Of a stretch of DNA of 64,000 bases, positions 53,801-64,000 are shown piece after piece. The notes under the pieces are model-generated. The model worked only from the letters and a program-made list of their open reading frames with translations, was not told the origin of the DNA and did no database searches. Source of the DNA: Phorcus lineatus (taxonomy: Eukaryota > Mollusca > Gastropoda > Trochida > Trochidae); NCBI GenBank assembly GCA_921293015.1, contig OV121096.1, positions 12,031,000 through 12,094,999 on the forward strand, read 5' to 3'. Every line of letters starts with the position of its first letter. Within the stretch, counting starts at the first letter, position 1. Made by a program: the position numbers and the translations under genes.

Positions 53801-56220
53801 CAGCTAAGATTGTTATTGTGTTTAAACCACGTACATGTCTTCTTTCAAAGCAACTGTTTCTTGTCTAAATGGTAAAATTTCTTCAATATACTCCATGTAA
53901 TTCTAATTTAAGCATTCCTCTAAAGTCCATGACTATTTGCTCAGTTAATGAATATAAAAATGTCATAATGTTCGACGTGAATAAGCCAAGAAGCTCAACC
54001 TTTATCAGATTACCTCCAAATGAGTGTCTCTGATTGCGTTTCTTCCACTAAGGCAATAAGGAATAGTTAATATTGGATCTGATTGAGACCGAAATCGTCT
54101 CCACCTGTCATAACCCTGCTTGGTACCAGACAATCCACTTCATCCCTCCTCTTAGACTAGGGGGCAACTCCAATTCTTTAATTTGGTCAAGGCGTGGGCT
54201 GAATTTAAGCATCGCCTAACCGCGGGATAGATAGTAGGCAACACGGCTGATATGAGGTACTTGTATCAAACAAGAGTTTATTACATGTTTATCAAAATTG
54301 GGCACTTTTTAGGAAGAGCTTTTTACATGATTGCAGAAGACGAACTGTATGTATTTGAGAAACTGGATTTTGTTTCTTTAGCTCTTTTATATTTTTTTCA
54401 TATACATAAATTAATTGTGCATTATTCATTTCTCATTTGAGTATGAACGTCATGTTAATACAACCGTACAGTGTGATCACATTCAATAGAGGTTGTTTAA
54501 AGTGCTTTGTCTGGAGTACAGTGTTATACTCATATGAAATTTTTTAGCTGCCTTTGTTTAACTTAAATCAATGTGAGTTAATTATTTGAGTAACTATTTC
54601 CCTTCATTCTATGAAAATATCCTAAGATTACGCCAGCAGGTCTAGACAGCGAATCTTAGAAAAAGGAATGAAATAAACTCATTTACAATTAACATCAATT
54701 AACATTTATCCTCGACATTTCATGCAAGAATCAACTTCATAGCTTATCATTTATTCAGCATATATGGCAGTTTAATTTGAGCATTTTGACATCCTTAGTT
54801 CATTCCTGCCACCTTTTGAAAAAATCCCATGGGTGGATTTATATTCTGGCAAAGGCCAGAAGAAGGCGTTGAGAGAAGGTCACCATGGTTTGGGAGTCAA
54901 TATGATCTAGAGCTCGTGATGTTACCAGGTGTTTGGCTGCTAAACGGACCCCACCCTGACACACGCGCCGACCAACTCGTTTGTCTATGGAGGAAAGCGT
55001 TTATCCACCTTAGCAATTCTGCTGGCGAACGTTACTCGGGATAGAATAGATTTTATGACGATCGTGTGGCGACACTTCCTTGCCTTAACTAACCCGGTAG
55101 GTAGGTCACCGACCCATTCTTCATAAAATGGTAGAGGTTAATTGGAACCTGCTGAAGACGTTAGGTTAGACTTACCGCCCCTGAAACAACAGAGGGCGTG
55201 GTCATTGGGTACACATTGGTCAGGCGATAATAGTGCCATTGCGTTAGCCAATAGAATACTAAGCTCATGGCGGGAGGATTTCGTCACTTGATGAACAATA
55301 TAACAGTTGCGAAAGTAATTTGAATGACGTGTTGACATTCAAATGAGCGATGAAGTCATTCAATTACATTATATTGTGAAAGAGGAATACGTAGTGGATT
55401 TGTCATTCTTGGTTAACGATCAACGTGATAAAGACCCGATCCACCCTTCTGTAACATTATTTTCGTCTTTACCTAACCCACACCGATAACCCTGCAGCTC
55501 AAAGCCACCGTCTTTCATGAATGCATGTTGGAATTTCAACGGCAGTGTTTTATCTAACTGGGAGCAAAATTGGTCTATACGGTTGCTAACCATTGCAGTG
55601 TTGGATAGCTAGACCTTTTGACGTCATATCCGGCTAGTCTCGCCTTGGATACTTCACAGGGAAGGATGTAAATTTCACTCTCTTGTTTTGACATGCAGGT
55701 AAGCTTTGTATGTTCAAAACATTCCTAACCCTTGAGTGTTTTGGAATTACGTTTTTAGTTTTTTTGTCTTGGAGTGTAACTGATGAGGTATTCTAGCGCT
55801 TCCTGGTTGGATTATTCCAAGAATTCCTACAACCTTCCAGTCTCAATTTACTGTAAACAGATCATGCTGCGAAAGATTAATGCTGGCTCTCTGTAACAGA
55901 AAATTCCATGTAAACAATATGTTGGAAGTTACGTTCAGACAAATTATGTAAATAACCGTAAGTTATTTCAACATAGGAAAACTTAAAATCTACTCTTGGT
56001 TGGGGGTTTGGAACAGGTCATAGAAAAAATAAATGATAATCTTAAGAATTAAGTCATATAACATGGTTCCTGTACATGGTAATGTTGCATGCCTTTAATC
56101 AACTTTTGACCAGAAGATTTCAAGTGTGTTAACATAACCTTTATATCTATGTATATCATGATCTTTAAAGACTTTGGCACATAAGGTATCTAGTTTTGTC
56201 AGTTTTGGTACACACGTTTC
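47870..56220. other. Mostly AT-rich stretch with several GC-richer patches
   Basis: At 47940-48075 there is a C-rich island with two CCCCCGGGA words 25-30 bp apart and a CCAAT word. GTTACCATGGCTAC at 49442-49455 is a near X-box (one change from the palindrome). At 54829-55044 a 71-codon ATG frame sits in GC-richer DNA but matches no family I know. ATTTGAATG/CATTCAAAT (55318-55344) is a 9-bp inverted repeat around a TGACGTG word. TGACGTCA occurs at about 55619-55626. No gene can be called. Confidence 0.4.
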
Positions 56221-56270
56221 TAGAGCCGGGGTCCGAACCGAGACTGAATCCGTATCCACTCAGCTAGACT
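56221..56270 (-). repeat. Possible tRNA-like promoter relic
   Basis: On the minus strand TAGCTGAGTGGA (56266-56255) resembles an RNA polymerase III A box and GGTTCGGACCCC (56239-56228) is close to a B box, followed by GGCTC. The gap between them (27 bases from start to start) is too short for a tRNA, so part may be deleted. It is a SINE relic at best. Confidence 0.25.
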
Positions 56271-56815
56271 TTTTCAATGACTATTTTGTCAAAAACTATG
56301 AATCGTTCCAATGATTGTAACATATATTCCCATTACGTAATACCGACTGAACCTCGAATTAGACCGTACCAGGAATGTTAACTGGCTTTGGCATATGGAA
56401 ATACTTCTCAAAAATTATTATTTTAATTCATATAAGAAAGGAGTCGCGGAGAAATGGTCATGTCGTTAATTTAAAAAAAGACAACTTCATTTCAAGAGGT
56501 TATGTTGTGGACAAATAACATTGACTATAGCCAGTCTGTTAGATTACCGGAAAATGACAGTGTTATATATCCCCTAACTTAAGTAGAAGGTAATTTAGAC
56601 ATTTGAAAAATAAGCTGTGATACTGTATCATACAGTCCTTATCATAGAGAGTCAAATCTAAATCACTAGAATCATAGGCAATTCTTAACAAATGAAATCA
56701 TATGGATGAGTGTGCAGAACATGAAGACCAATATACATAGATGATACACGGTTTACCATTTGGCCATCGGGAAGGATACAGCATGGTTTTTGTGAAATGG
56801 ACCCTTTCTTCTGTT

Positions 56816-57025
56816 CTACACTGAGTCATCCCGGCAGCTCCTGTGGTAGAAGTTGTTGATCTTTTGATTTATCTGCTCCTTGAGATTAGCGCTCCATCCA
56901 CTGCTCAGGAGTACACAGGTTATCATTGTGTACAAGTGTATCACAGCGTCACGCATATCAAGCGCCATCATTCCTTCCCGTCGAGCAGTGTCTGTTAAAC
57001 CTGCACACCCACAGATAAGCTGATG
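56816..57025 (-). CDS. Candidate short coding exon, function unknown
   Basis: A minus-strand frame is open for 69 codons between a TAG (57026-57028) and a terminal TAG at 56816-56818. The DNA is close to balanced composition, unlike its surroundings. The translation looks protein-like: ARREGMMALDMRDAVIHLY, a hydrophobic MITCVLL stretch, then an amphipathic LKEQINQKINNFY and a polar end. A possible splice acceptor (GTGTGCAG|G) lies at about 57001-57007, so it could be a terminal exon. I do not recognise the family. It is adjacent to the 71-bp tandem array and about 0.7 kb from another coding-like minus-strand segment, which is the main argument for a small gene here. Confidence 0.25.
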   Translation of the reverse strand, partial: HQLICGCAGLTDTARREGMMALDMRDAVIHLYTMITCVLLSSGWSANLKEQINQKINNFYHRSCRDDSV

Positions 57026-57033
57026 CTACTGGC

Positions 57034-57312
57034 GGTCCTTGTCAAAGAACAACACCATGTGTGTACCTTTGAGTACCTGGAGGGTGGACTGTGATCTTTA
57101 TGCTGGTCCTTGTCAAAGAACAACACCATGTGCGTACCTTTGAGTACCTGGATGGTGGACTGTGATCTTTATGCTGGTCCTTGTCAAAGAACAACACCAT
57201 GTGTGTACCTTTGAGTACCTGGATACTGGACTTTGATGTTTATGGTGGTCCTTGTCAAAGAACACCGTGTGTGTACCTTTGAGTACCTGGATAGTGGATA
57301 CTAGACTGTGAC
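57034..57312 (+). repeat. 71-bp tandem repeat, four copies
   Basis: Copies start at 57034, 57105, 57176 and 57247, each beginning GGTCCTTGTCAAAGAACA and containing GTACCTTTGAGTACCTGGA. The first three are nearly identical, while the fourth has a 3-bp loss and extra bases near its end. The period is not divisible by three, so no frame repeats through it. It would lie in an intron if the flanking minus-strand segments are exons. Confidence 0.95.
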
Positions 57313-57744
57313 GGTTCTGAATCACCATGCACTTCTGGGCCTTTGAGGGCAGATAATAGATTCGTTGACTGATGATGATGATGACGGTGACTGGCTTATG
57401 GGAGTTTTTAATATAGGCAGTGTCATTCCCAACTCATGTTTAGGTGACCTGATATAGTTTTGGCATTTGAATCTTTCGATTTGAAATGCATATGTATTAT
57501 TGTGAGTGTGAATTTCTGGGGAAATACGTGAAGGAAAATAAAGTTAGAGCGTTCCAAAGATATGTTAAAAATATAAATCATGCTTTGATGTGAGATCTAT
57601 CAAATAAGAAACACATCTACTTATTCATATTGCTACAATTAACACAATTTGAACAATAATTTATATACCCAAATCATATACTCAATCATTTTCAAGTATT
57701 TGGCAACCTTGAAAGCTCTCAGCCTAAGAAAGATGCCTTTCACA

Positions 57745-57978
57745 TCACATCAGCCAACAATGTTCCCTCCACCCTCTGCAATGTCCCGAGAGCTGCAGCA
57801 CCAGCTCACTATCACTGTCACCCTTCTCCTGCCCACTGTTATCAGAGCTCCTCAGTACAGAGTGCATACTTGACTGATTGCATGCACTGTGGCAGACATA
57901 ACCAGGATTTCTGGTGTCCTGTGATGCACCATGCCAAACATGACTACCAATCATCTGCTCCTGCTTAGAGTCCCACGG
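57745..57978 (-). CDS. Candidate coding segment, function unknown
   Basis: A minus-strand frame is open from about 57978 to a TGA at 57745-57747, with Met at 57954. The residues include SSDNSGQEKGDSDSELVLQL, an acidic Ser-rich run typical of disordered regions, then Cys/Trp-rich ends. A possible splice acceptor (TCTAAGCAG) lies near 57963-57971. The block is markedly less AT-rich than its flanks. Plus-strand frames are also partly open, so the strand is uncertain. No family recognised. Confidence 0.2.
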   Translation of the reverse strand, partial: PWDSKQEQMIGSHVWHGASQDTRNPGYVCHSACNQSSMHSVLRSSDNSGQEKGDSDSELVLQLSGHCRGWREHCWLM

Positions 57979-58159
57979 TTATTGTTATTGGGCACAGGTG
58001 CATCTTATTGCTGCATTCTTACGTGGAGGTATGCACATGCTGAGGGAACATTATGTCTTCTTTCAATTAGAGGGTATTACTTGTATGTCTTCTTTCAAAT
58101 TTACTGGACCTTCTTGAGGACCTGCATGTTGGGTTTTTGCTAAGGAATCTTAGCATGTT

Positions 58160-58182
58160 TTCGATTCGATTCGATTCGATTC
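58160..58182 (+). repeat. TCGAT/GATTC pentanucleotide repeat
   Basis: About four and a half head-to-tail units of GATTC. Confidence 0.9.
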
Positions 58183-61100
58183 CTAGAATGATTCGTCCGC
58201 GTGTTTAATGTTGAAAATGCAAGTTTCTTGTCTCTTTGAAAATATTCCTTCTTTAAAAATCAAATTCTTAATTTTGATTTTTGAAAAGGCATTGCGTAAA
58301 CTGAGTGTTTGAAGTGTTGAACTTCGCCTTAACAATCAAAATTGTTGTGAAAGACAAAAATAGTTATATGATATTTTCGTGTGTAGGTAGTCTGGAAAAT
58401 ATGCCTTACTGCAAATGGTGACGAGGCTATGTCTCGTATACGCTGTTTGCCATTTTAAGTCACCCGATTTTGAAAGATTTATCCTTTGAGCTATACACAT
58501 AACTATGGCAACACAAGGGTTAAACAAGGCACGCCTTCGATGCGTACATATGGTAGGCATGTAAGCCTGTGAATGGTATTGTTAACCAGCTTCAATACAG
58601 GGCAGTTGTAGAACAGGAAAGTTTAAATTGAGTTGGGGAACAGTTACGTAGGAGTGAATGAAAAAACTTTTATTGAAACCAAAAGAGAGAATTTGAATTT
58701 CGAAATAAATGAAACTGTATACCGGCTCAACGATACCATGTGGAGTCGATATAGTTCAAATTCTTTGAATTTGAATTTTGATGGGTAATGATTTTGAGTT
58801 ATTAATAATGCGATTTCAGAGAATTAAATAATCTAACAATTAGTTGGTAAACTTTACAAACGATTTCTTTCATTCTACTACAAATAGATTCTGGAAAAAG
58901 CTGGTTATTACCATATATGTTCAGATATTATATAATTCAATGATTGATTATATAAGACTGTCAATGGATTACGTTCATAGATGACGTTTGAAATTATTTC
59001 CATATAATAATTTACACGTACTTGTGTTTCAATTTGAAATATTTTTCTCTGAAGGGCATTGAAGCATATCGAATATTCTCACCATGACTTCTTCCCAAGA
59101 AATGGCTACATTAAATGTGTTATTGTTTTACCATCAAAGGGTTGTTCTTTGAAACTATGTCCAAACATACAATACGAATGTATCGAGTAATTCCAACTGT
59201 CTGTCAACGACTGCTGGGTTCATCTGCTTAGGAATTTATGCTGCTGTCATTGTTTGCTTTCTCCCCTCGTGAGATGGGTTTGTAACACATGTTGGCGCAT
59301 GTCCGTTTGGACTCGCGATGACCAATAAACAACAAACAACTTGGAAGGTATTTGCAGAATGGACATTTGGTACCAAGCTGTTGGTCAAGCTTGACCACAT
59401 TCTTGAAACAATCCAAAGGTTCTCTGTCCACTTCAATGTATTCAGCCCAAGCTGACGAGCAAAGGGGTCAAGTAGGGGTATGCACTGCCCCCTTTCTTTT
59501 TGGATTATGTATTTGATTACATTGGTTTAACCATTGAATTCCCTCTGGTGAGTTTCTTCCTGTGTATGTTTTGAACATCATATCTTGAAAAATTTAGTTA
59601 AATCTGGTTATGTTTTTAAATATGAGATGCTATTATCAATTTTGAAACATTGGATGCTCTTCTTACTTAGAACTGATATAGATATTACAAATGAATAGAA
59701 TCGTATGCATTATGAAATATTTTGACGAGAAAGATAGTTCCCAGGCATCAAAAGAGATCGAGTCGTCTGAAACAAGCCTCTGCTGTTTCTAAAGTTGAGA
59801 CCTACTAGTGAAGATCCACCTTCTCTATCACGTATTGCACAGCGACGCTATCTCCTTGAGATTTAATTCAGACCCATTCTACGTTTTTAGAAACGAAAGC
59901 CACTATAACTTAATCAGCACATCAATCACACTAGTTTTACATGAAGGTTGTAGATAGAAGACTTGTTGTCAATTCGCCAATACTTTTCAAACAAAGCTTA
60001 TCAACCTAATTAGCTTGCTTTTCTTGAAATTGAATTTTCATGTTTCCAAAATATATCTCTTTACCTTCCCCTGCTTTGGTGGGGCAGTGTTCTTTGAAAC
60101 ATGGTATTCACTGATACACTTGATATGAACGGATGACTCATTCTGTTCTTTATCCAGCTTAACATCTGAACCGTCTACATAAATTTACTGTTTCAATGTT
60201 TATTTCTGCAAGAGGGAGTATATTGAAAGCTAGTGGGTGATGGCTTCTCAGCGTTTAGTTTTTACTTTGGAAGCCAATGTTATTTTCTTGCTTCTCAAGA
60301 AGCCACCCACGATATTCTAGACGAGAATGTGAATGTGCATTTATAGCTCACAACTGATAACTGTTTAAGACCACGTTAAGTTTTACCTTTTGAAGCAATA
60401 GTCATTTTTCTTGCATGGATGTAATGAAATAAGTATCAAAGATTATCAGATATATCAAATGCCATTTGTTATGGTTTCGAGTTTGCAATGTTTGTTTATA
60501 TAAAGGATCATTTGCTTCCAAATCGTTCATGTGCATCACATGGTTAATAAACAAGAGCCATCTTTGACAGATTTTGAGTAAAGTTTATATTGTGTTTATT
60601 AAGTTATGTCTTTTAGTTACGGTTCTTGATAAGTTTCATATACTAGTAGTCATGTTTGCATAAACTTATACTCCTTCTTGTCTGTTTTTTCTTTAAAAGA
60701 ACATTAAGTGACTTAACTTTTTTTTTTTTTTTTATTGGTTCCCAAGAGTTACATGGCATAGAAAAAAGTATGTTAAGTGATTTAACTTGATATGACCATT
60801 TTTGTTCTGGTAACGCAGATTAATGTCCTGATTTAAAGTAAATAAAAACTTGACTCGCAAATCTATCCATTCAATACGGTTGAAAGTTTCTTTGCTCCTT
60901 TGCAATAAGTCTTAAGTTTTAAGTATTGATAAAACTCTGGATGAGCATTCGTGATCGTTTAAAAATGACTCCCACATAACTTTCAACAAACACATCAACT
61001 GAAAAGGATTTCAGCAACAGCATTAACTCTAGAGGTGCTAATGGTAAAAAGGCATTTCTATCTCCTTCGGAATTCGTTTTTCTACAAGCATTTTGTTTGA

Positions 61101-63360
61101 CTTTTTGACCTTTAACGATTATCGTCCCCAGAAAGTGTTATTTCTCCAAATAAACCATTAGGACATACGGTACTAGATTATATGTTATATTTACAAATAA
61201 TTGAAGAGAATTGGCTTATTTATCAACATATTTGCTGACCGTCTGTGTCATTGTGAGGTCATAAATGTCGTAAAACGTGGAAACTTGAGTGATTGATCTT
61301 CTGATGATTGCTCGTATGACATGCAGATGTTATTGATTTCCAGTAAGCTATTTCACACCACTTAATCCAAACATATGGACATGGTTATCATAGTATCTTG
61401 TTAAACGATGCAAAATGAAACGTTGACGGAGAAAACCAATTTGAAAGCACGTTGATGAAGTGAATTATGTCATTTAGCTGTCAGGGACGCCATTTTCAGA
61501 CATCCATTTTCCCTTATCGCTAGATCATCTTAAAAGCAGAGGGACACAAATAAACGAGTTTTAGTTTCATGTGATATAAATTCCAACGTTATTGACACCG
61601 TCCTCCATGTTAAATCCCATCTTGTCGAAGTGGTTTATAGCAAAACTTCTAATAGAGCTCTCGTCAATATCCAATATCATCAGATGACAACTAAAATACG
61701 ACTTAAGTCAAGGGAGTGACACCTCTTCAAAGTTAATCTTGTATTTACATATCGATATCATTAAGAAACGCCAGGCCTTTCAAAATTGGTAGACTTCACC
61801 TTGTCAAATCAAGTAATCTATGAAGATCTATAAATGTTTTTAATATTAGTCTTGTTTTATAATGATAAGAAAAAATACTCAGTGCCTATGAACATCTTCT
61901 CCCCCTAAACATCCTTATGATAGATAAGTAATGCAGCTCAACATTGCCATTGTGAAAACAAGATCCTACTGTATTGATAACATGAATTCACCAAGTCCGA
62001 AAATCAAACGTCAATTGTCAGAATACGTCAACGTCATATTCAGAATTTGTCCTCACCACATCATCTCGCCAACGGTCATAAGATTTTCATTTCAAGGGTA
62101 ACTAAAACCAATATTTTGATAATCATTAAACTTGAACTTCATCTTCTCTCTTCACCAGTTCACACTTGTCAAAACAATCCATCATTTATGGTAGAGATAG
62201 CTAATTTGAAACCAATTCATTATTATTAAGATCAGCGTTCAATTTCACAAAATCCCGTGCAATCCATTTTGATTTAATTTAAAGAAAACCATACCAATTA
62301 ATCTTCATACTTGGTACATGAAATGTCACAAAGCAGGCTTATTTCCACACATTATGGTATCTGTCACCATGAAAGTTATCCTTTTGATAATAAAGCAAGC
62401 ATCAGTGAAACATAGTAAATCCCATTCCAAGACAATGAATGCTTTGGTCTTTCTCTAGTTGGACAAAGCCAGCTAATTTCCAGGCACTTTCACGAACCAT
62501 CGGCGCCATCCTGAATAGGAACTGAACCGTTTGACCTCACCCGTATGATACACCATTTGCTTATTGGTGCCAGATGGAGCTGCCCATTAGGAACCTGCTT
62601 CACGTTGATGCCCGATAAACCAACATCTTCAAGAGTTCCTGAAAACACTCAATTACCAAATACTTAGCACCACCCAGTAATCAGCGTGTTCCTATTTGTC
62701 TATGGTTTGGTATCTGAGTGCCTGTCGAGCTTTATTAGTAGCCATGATAGTGTTTTGTACTCTAGGACTGCGTATTTTGTGACATGGGAAATGAATTTGT
62801 GTAATTTGACATTGGTAAATGGTTTATTTGAAATTGAGACTACTGCTTTTGGGGTATATGCTGATACAATTGTTAGTGTTATGATTATTGGTTTCTTTTA
62901 AAATTATAATTGAAATTCAGTTCGTAATGAATAAATGTTACCCTTGGAATATGTAGATTTTTCAAATTGATATTTCATCCTTCCTTTGACTTTTTAAGAA
63001 TTCCTTCAATCCCTGCAATACCTTACATTGAAAATTAGCCATAACAGTAAGTCTGTTACAAAATCACTCCATTATCGTAATACTTGGAGATGAAATAGGA
63101 TATGAGATTAAATAGTTTAAAGATTGCAATTATTGTCCAAATTACCGTGTCTGTTTGTTAGCCAAAGCAAATTGTGAATCATCCTATTTCCATTTGTGGC
63201 CACCACAGGTTTGGAGTTTTCGTTGAGTATTATTATTTCTGTTTCTAATCAGGCCTCTTCGTGGTGTTTTCATTTCACCAACTGCTATCTCGCGGATCTC
63301 GGTCATCCAAGGCCTTTCCTCATGACCCTCCCTCCCCCTCATGACCTACCCCTCCCCTCA
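58183..63360. other. AT-rich non-coding stretch, no gene seen
   Basis: A poly-T run of about 15-19 bases near 60719-60733 is bracketed by similar TTAAGTGA(C/T)TTAACT words. A CCCCCTTT/AAAGGGG pair occurs near 59461-59495. Open frames are short and unremarkable. Confidence 0.5.
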
Positions 63361-63371
63361 AACAGATGAAA

Positions 63372-63473
63372 TCTCGTCTAGCTGACGAGAACTACTGATG
63401 CATGTTTACTCAGATGGACATCTCGTCTGGTCTACCCAGGAAACGTGATCTCATGAGATCTCTCGAGATCTCG
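63372..63473. repeat. Palindrome-dense TCTCG segment
   Basis: TCTCGTC-TAGCT-GACGAGA (63372-63390), GATCTCATGAGATC (63447-63460, perfect 14-bp) and CGAGATCTCG (63464-63473, perfect 10-bp) lie within about 100 bp, and TCTCGTCTGG recurs between them. Could be a cluster of binding sites or several small self-complementary repeats. Confidence 0.6.
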
Positions 63474-64000
63474 TTCTTCAATCTCGCAGGTTCATCAGAG
63501 ATCAATGGTTCTGTTTAGGGACGCTGACCGTATCTGTGTTTCAAGTTAACAAAACATTTGTTTGAAAAATGACGTTATTTTCTCAGATAAGGATGTCACA
63601 AGAGATCAAAATGGTTTCCATCAACTTTTATTATAACGGAAATAAAGGTTTTAACGATATCTGATTTTATGTTACGAATATTTGCCTCATAAATCTTTAT
63701 GATCAAATTCCATTTTTCATTTCAGATATTGGTTTCCATTAAAATAGAACTATCCAACCTCAAATATCAAATAAAAAACATTCAAATATTCTGATATATT
63801 ATGTAGTAAAAGAATAACATTTATCATCAAAATACTCCCAAAAATATTTTGAATTTCCAAACAAAGATGCAAAGCTATAACTTAAAAAGTTGATATCGAA
63901 GAAAAAAGTGAGTTTTATAACCATTCATTCAAATTAATAATTGCCTTTTCACATTATCTGTCAAAGTCATGGCTGAATCTCCAGTGATGTCCTTCTGGTT
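63474..64000. other. AT-rich stretch to window end, nothing seen
   Basis: No feature recognised. Confidence 0.5.

Noticed and set aside
54189..54206. GCTGAATTTAAGCAT, a match to the start of 28S rRNA
   Set aside because: Similarity stops after 15 bases on both sides. No further rRNA sequence is present.

Overview
The window is eukaryotic, AT-rich, non-coding DNA with no intact protein-coding gene that I can recognise. It looks like intergenic or long-intron sequence from a lophotrochozoan, most likely a marine gastropod. The clues are decayed non-LTR retrotransposon (LINE) ends and two fragments of the short interspersed element whose head contains the word TTTTACGCCGC or TTTAACGCCGC after GTGAGTGAG-like sequence. 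I associate that element with gastropods from memory. There are no bacterial operons, no CRISPR array and no rRNA. The longest open frame (203 codons, minus strand) is the C-terminal part of a dead LINE.

Layout. From 0 to 10 kb: mostly featureless AT-rich DNA, a SINE-like relic (about 1.90-2.10 kb), two poly-G tracts, a perfect 14-bp hairpin, and two clusters of CRE-like TGACGT sites (6.7 and 8.4 kb). From 10 to 17 kb: three LINE C-terminal relics (10.2-11.2, 11.5-11.9 and 16.4-16.6 kb) and a 460-bp TA-flanked MITE (14.6 kb). From 17 to 34 kb: promoter-like GC-richer islands (17.4-17.7, 29.0-29.5 and 33.3-33.5 kb), a 25-bp-arm inverted repeat (23.7 kb), a 96-bp in-frame tandem repeat (25.3 kb), telomere-like repeats (27.7 kb) and a 128-bp CT microsatellite. 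From 34.7 to 41.3 kb: the clearest structured object, a 6.6-kb candidate DNA transposon. It has 26-bp terminal inverted repeats starting CACTGG, a TTA target duplication and mirrored subterminal CTTTCC-type repeats, but no visible transposase. From 43 to 64 kb: a 56-bp SINE-head insertion with a 12-bp target duplication, a second 317-bp copy of the MITE, RFX X-box-like palindromes, a 71-bp tandem array beside two coding-like minus-strand segments (56.8-58.0 kb), and a palindrome-dense stretch near 63.4 kb.

No genes can be shown to work together. The functional content that can be argued is regulatory (candidate core promoters and transcription-factor site clusters) plus transposon-derived structure. 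If a host gene crosses the window, its exons are short and not recognisable by eye. The minus-strand segments at 56.8-57.0, 57.7-58.0 and 29.1-29.5 kb are the best places to look. I found no convincing new biological system. The 6.6-kb CACTGG element is the most substantial object that I cannot match to a named family.
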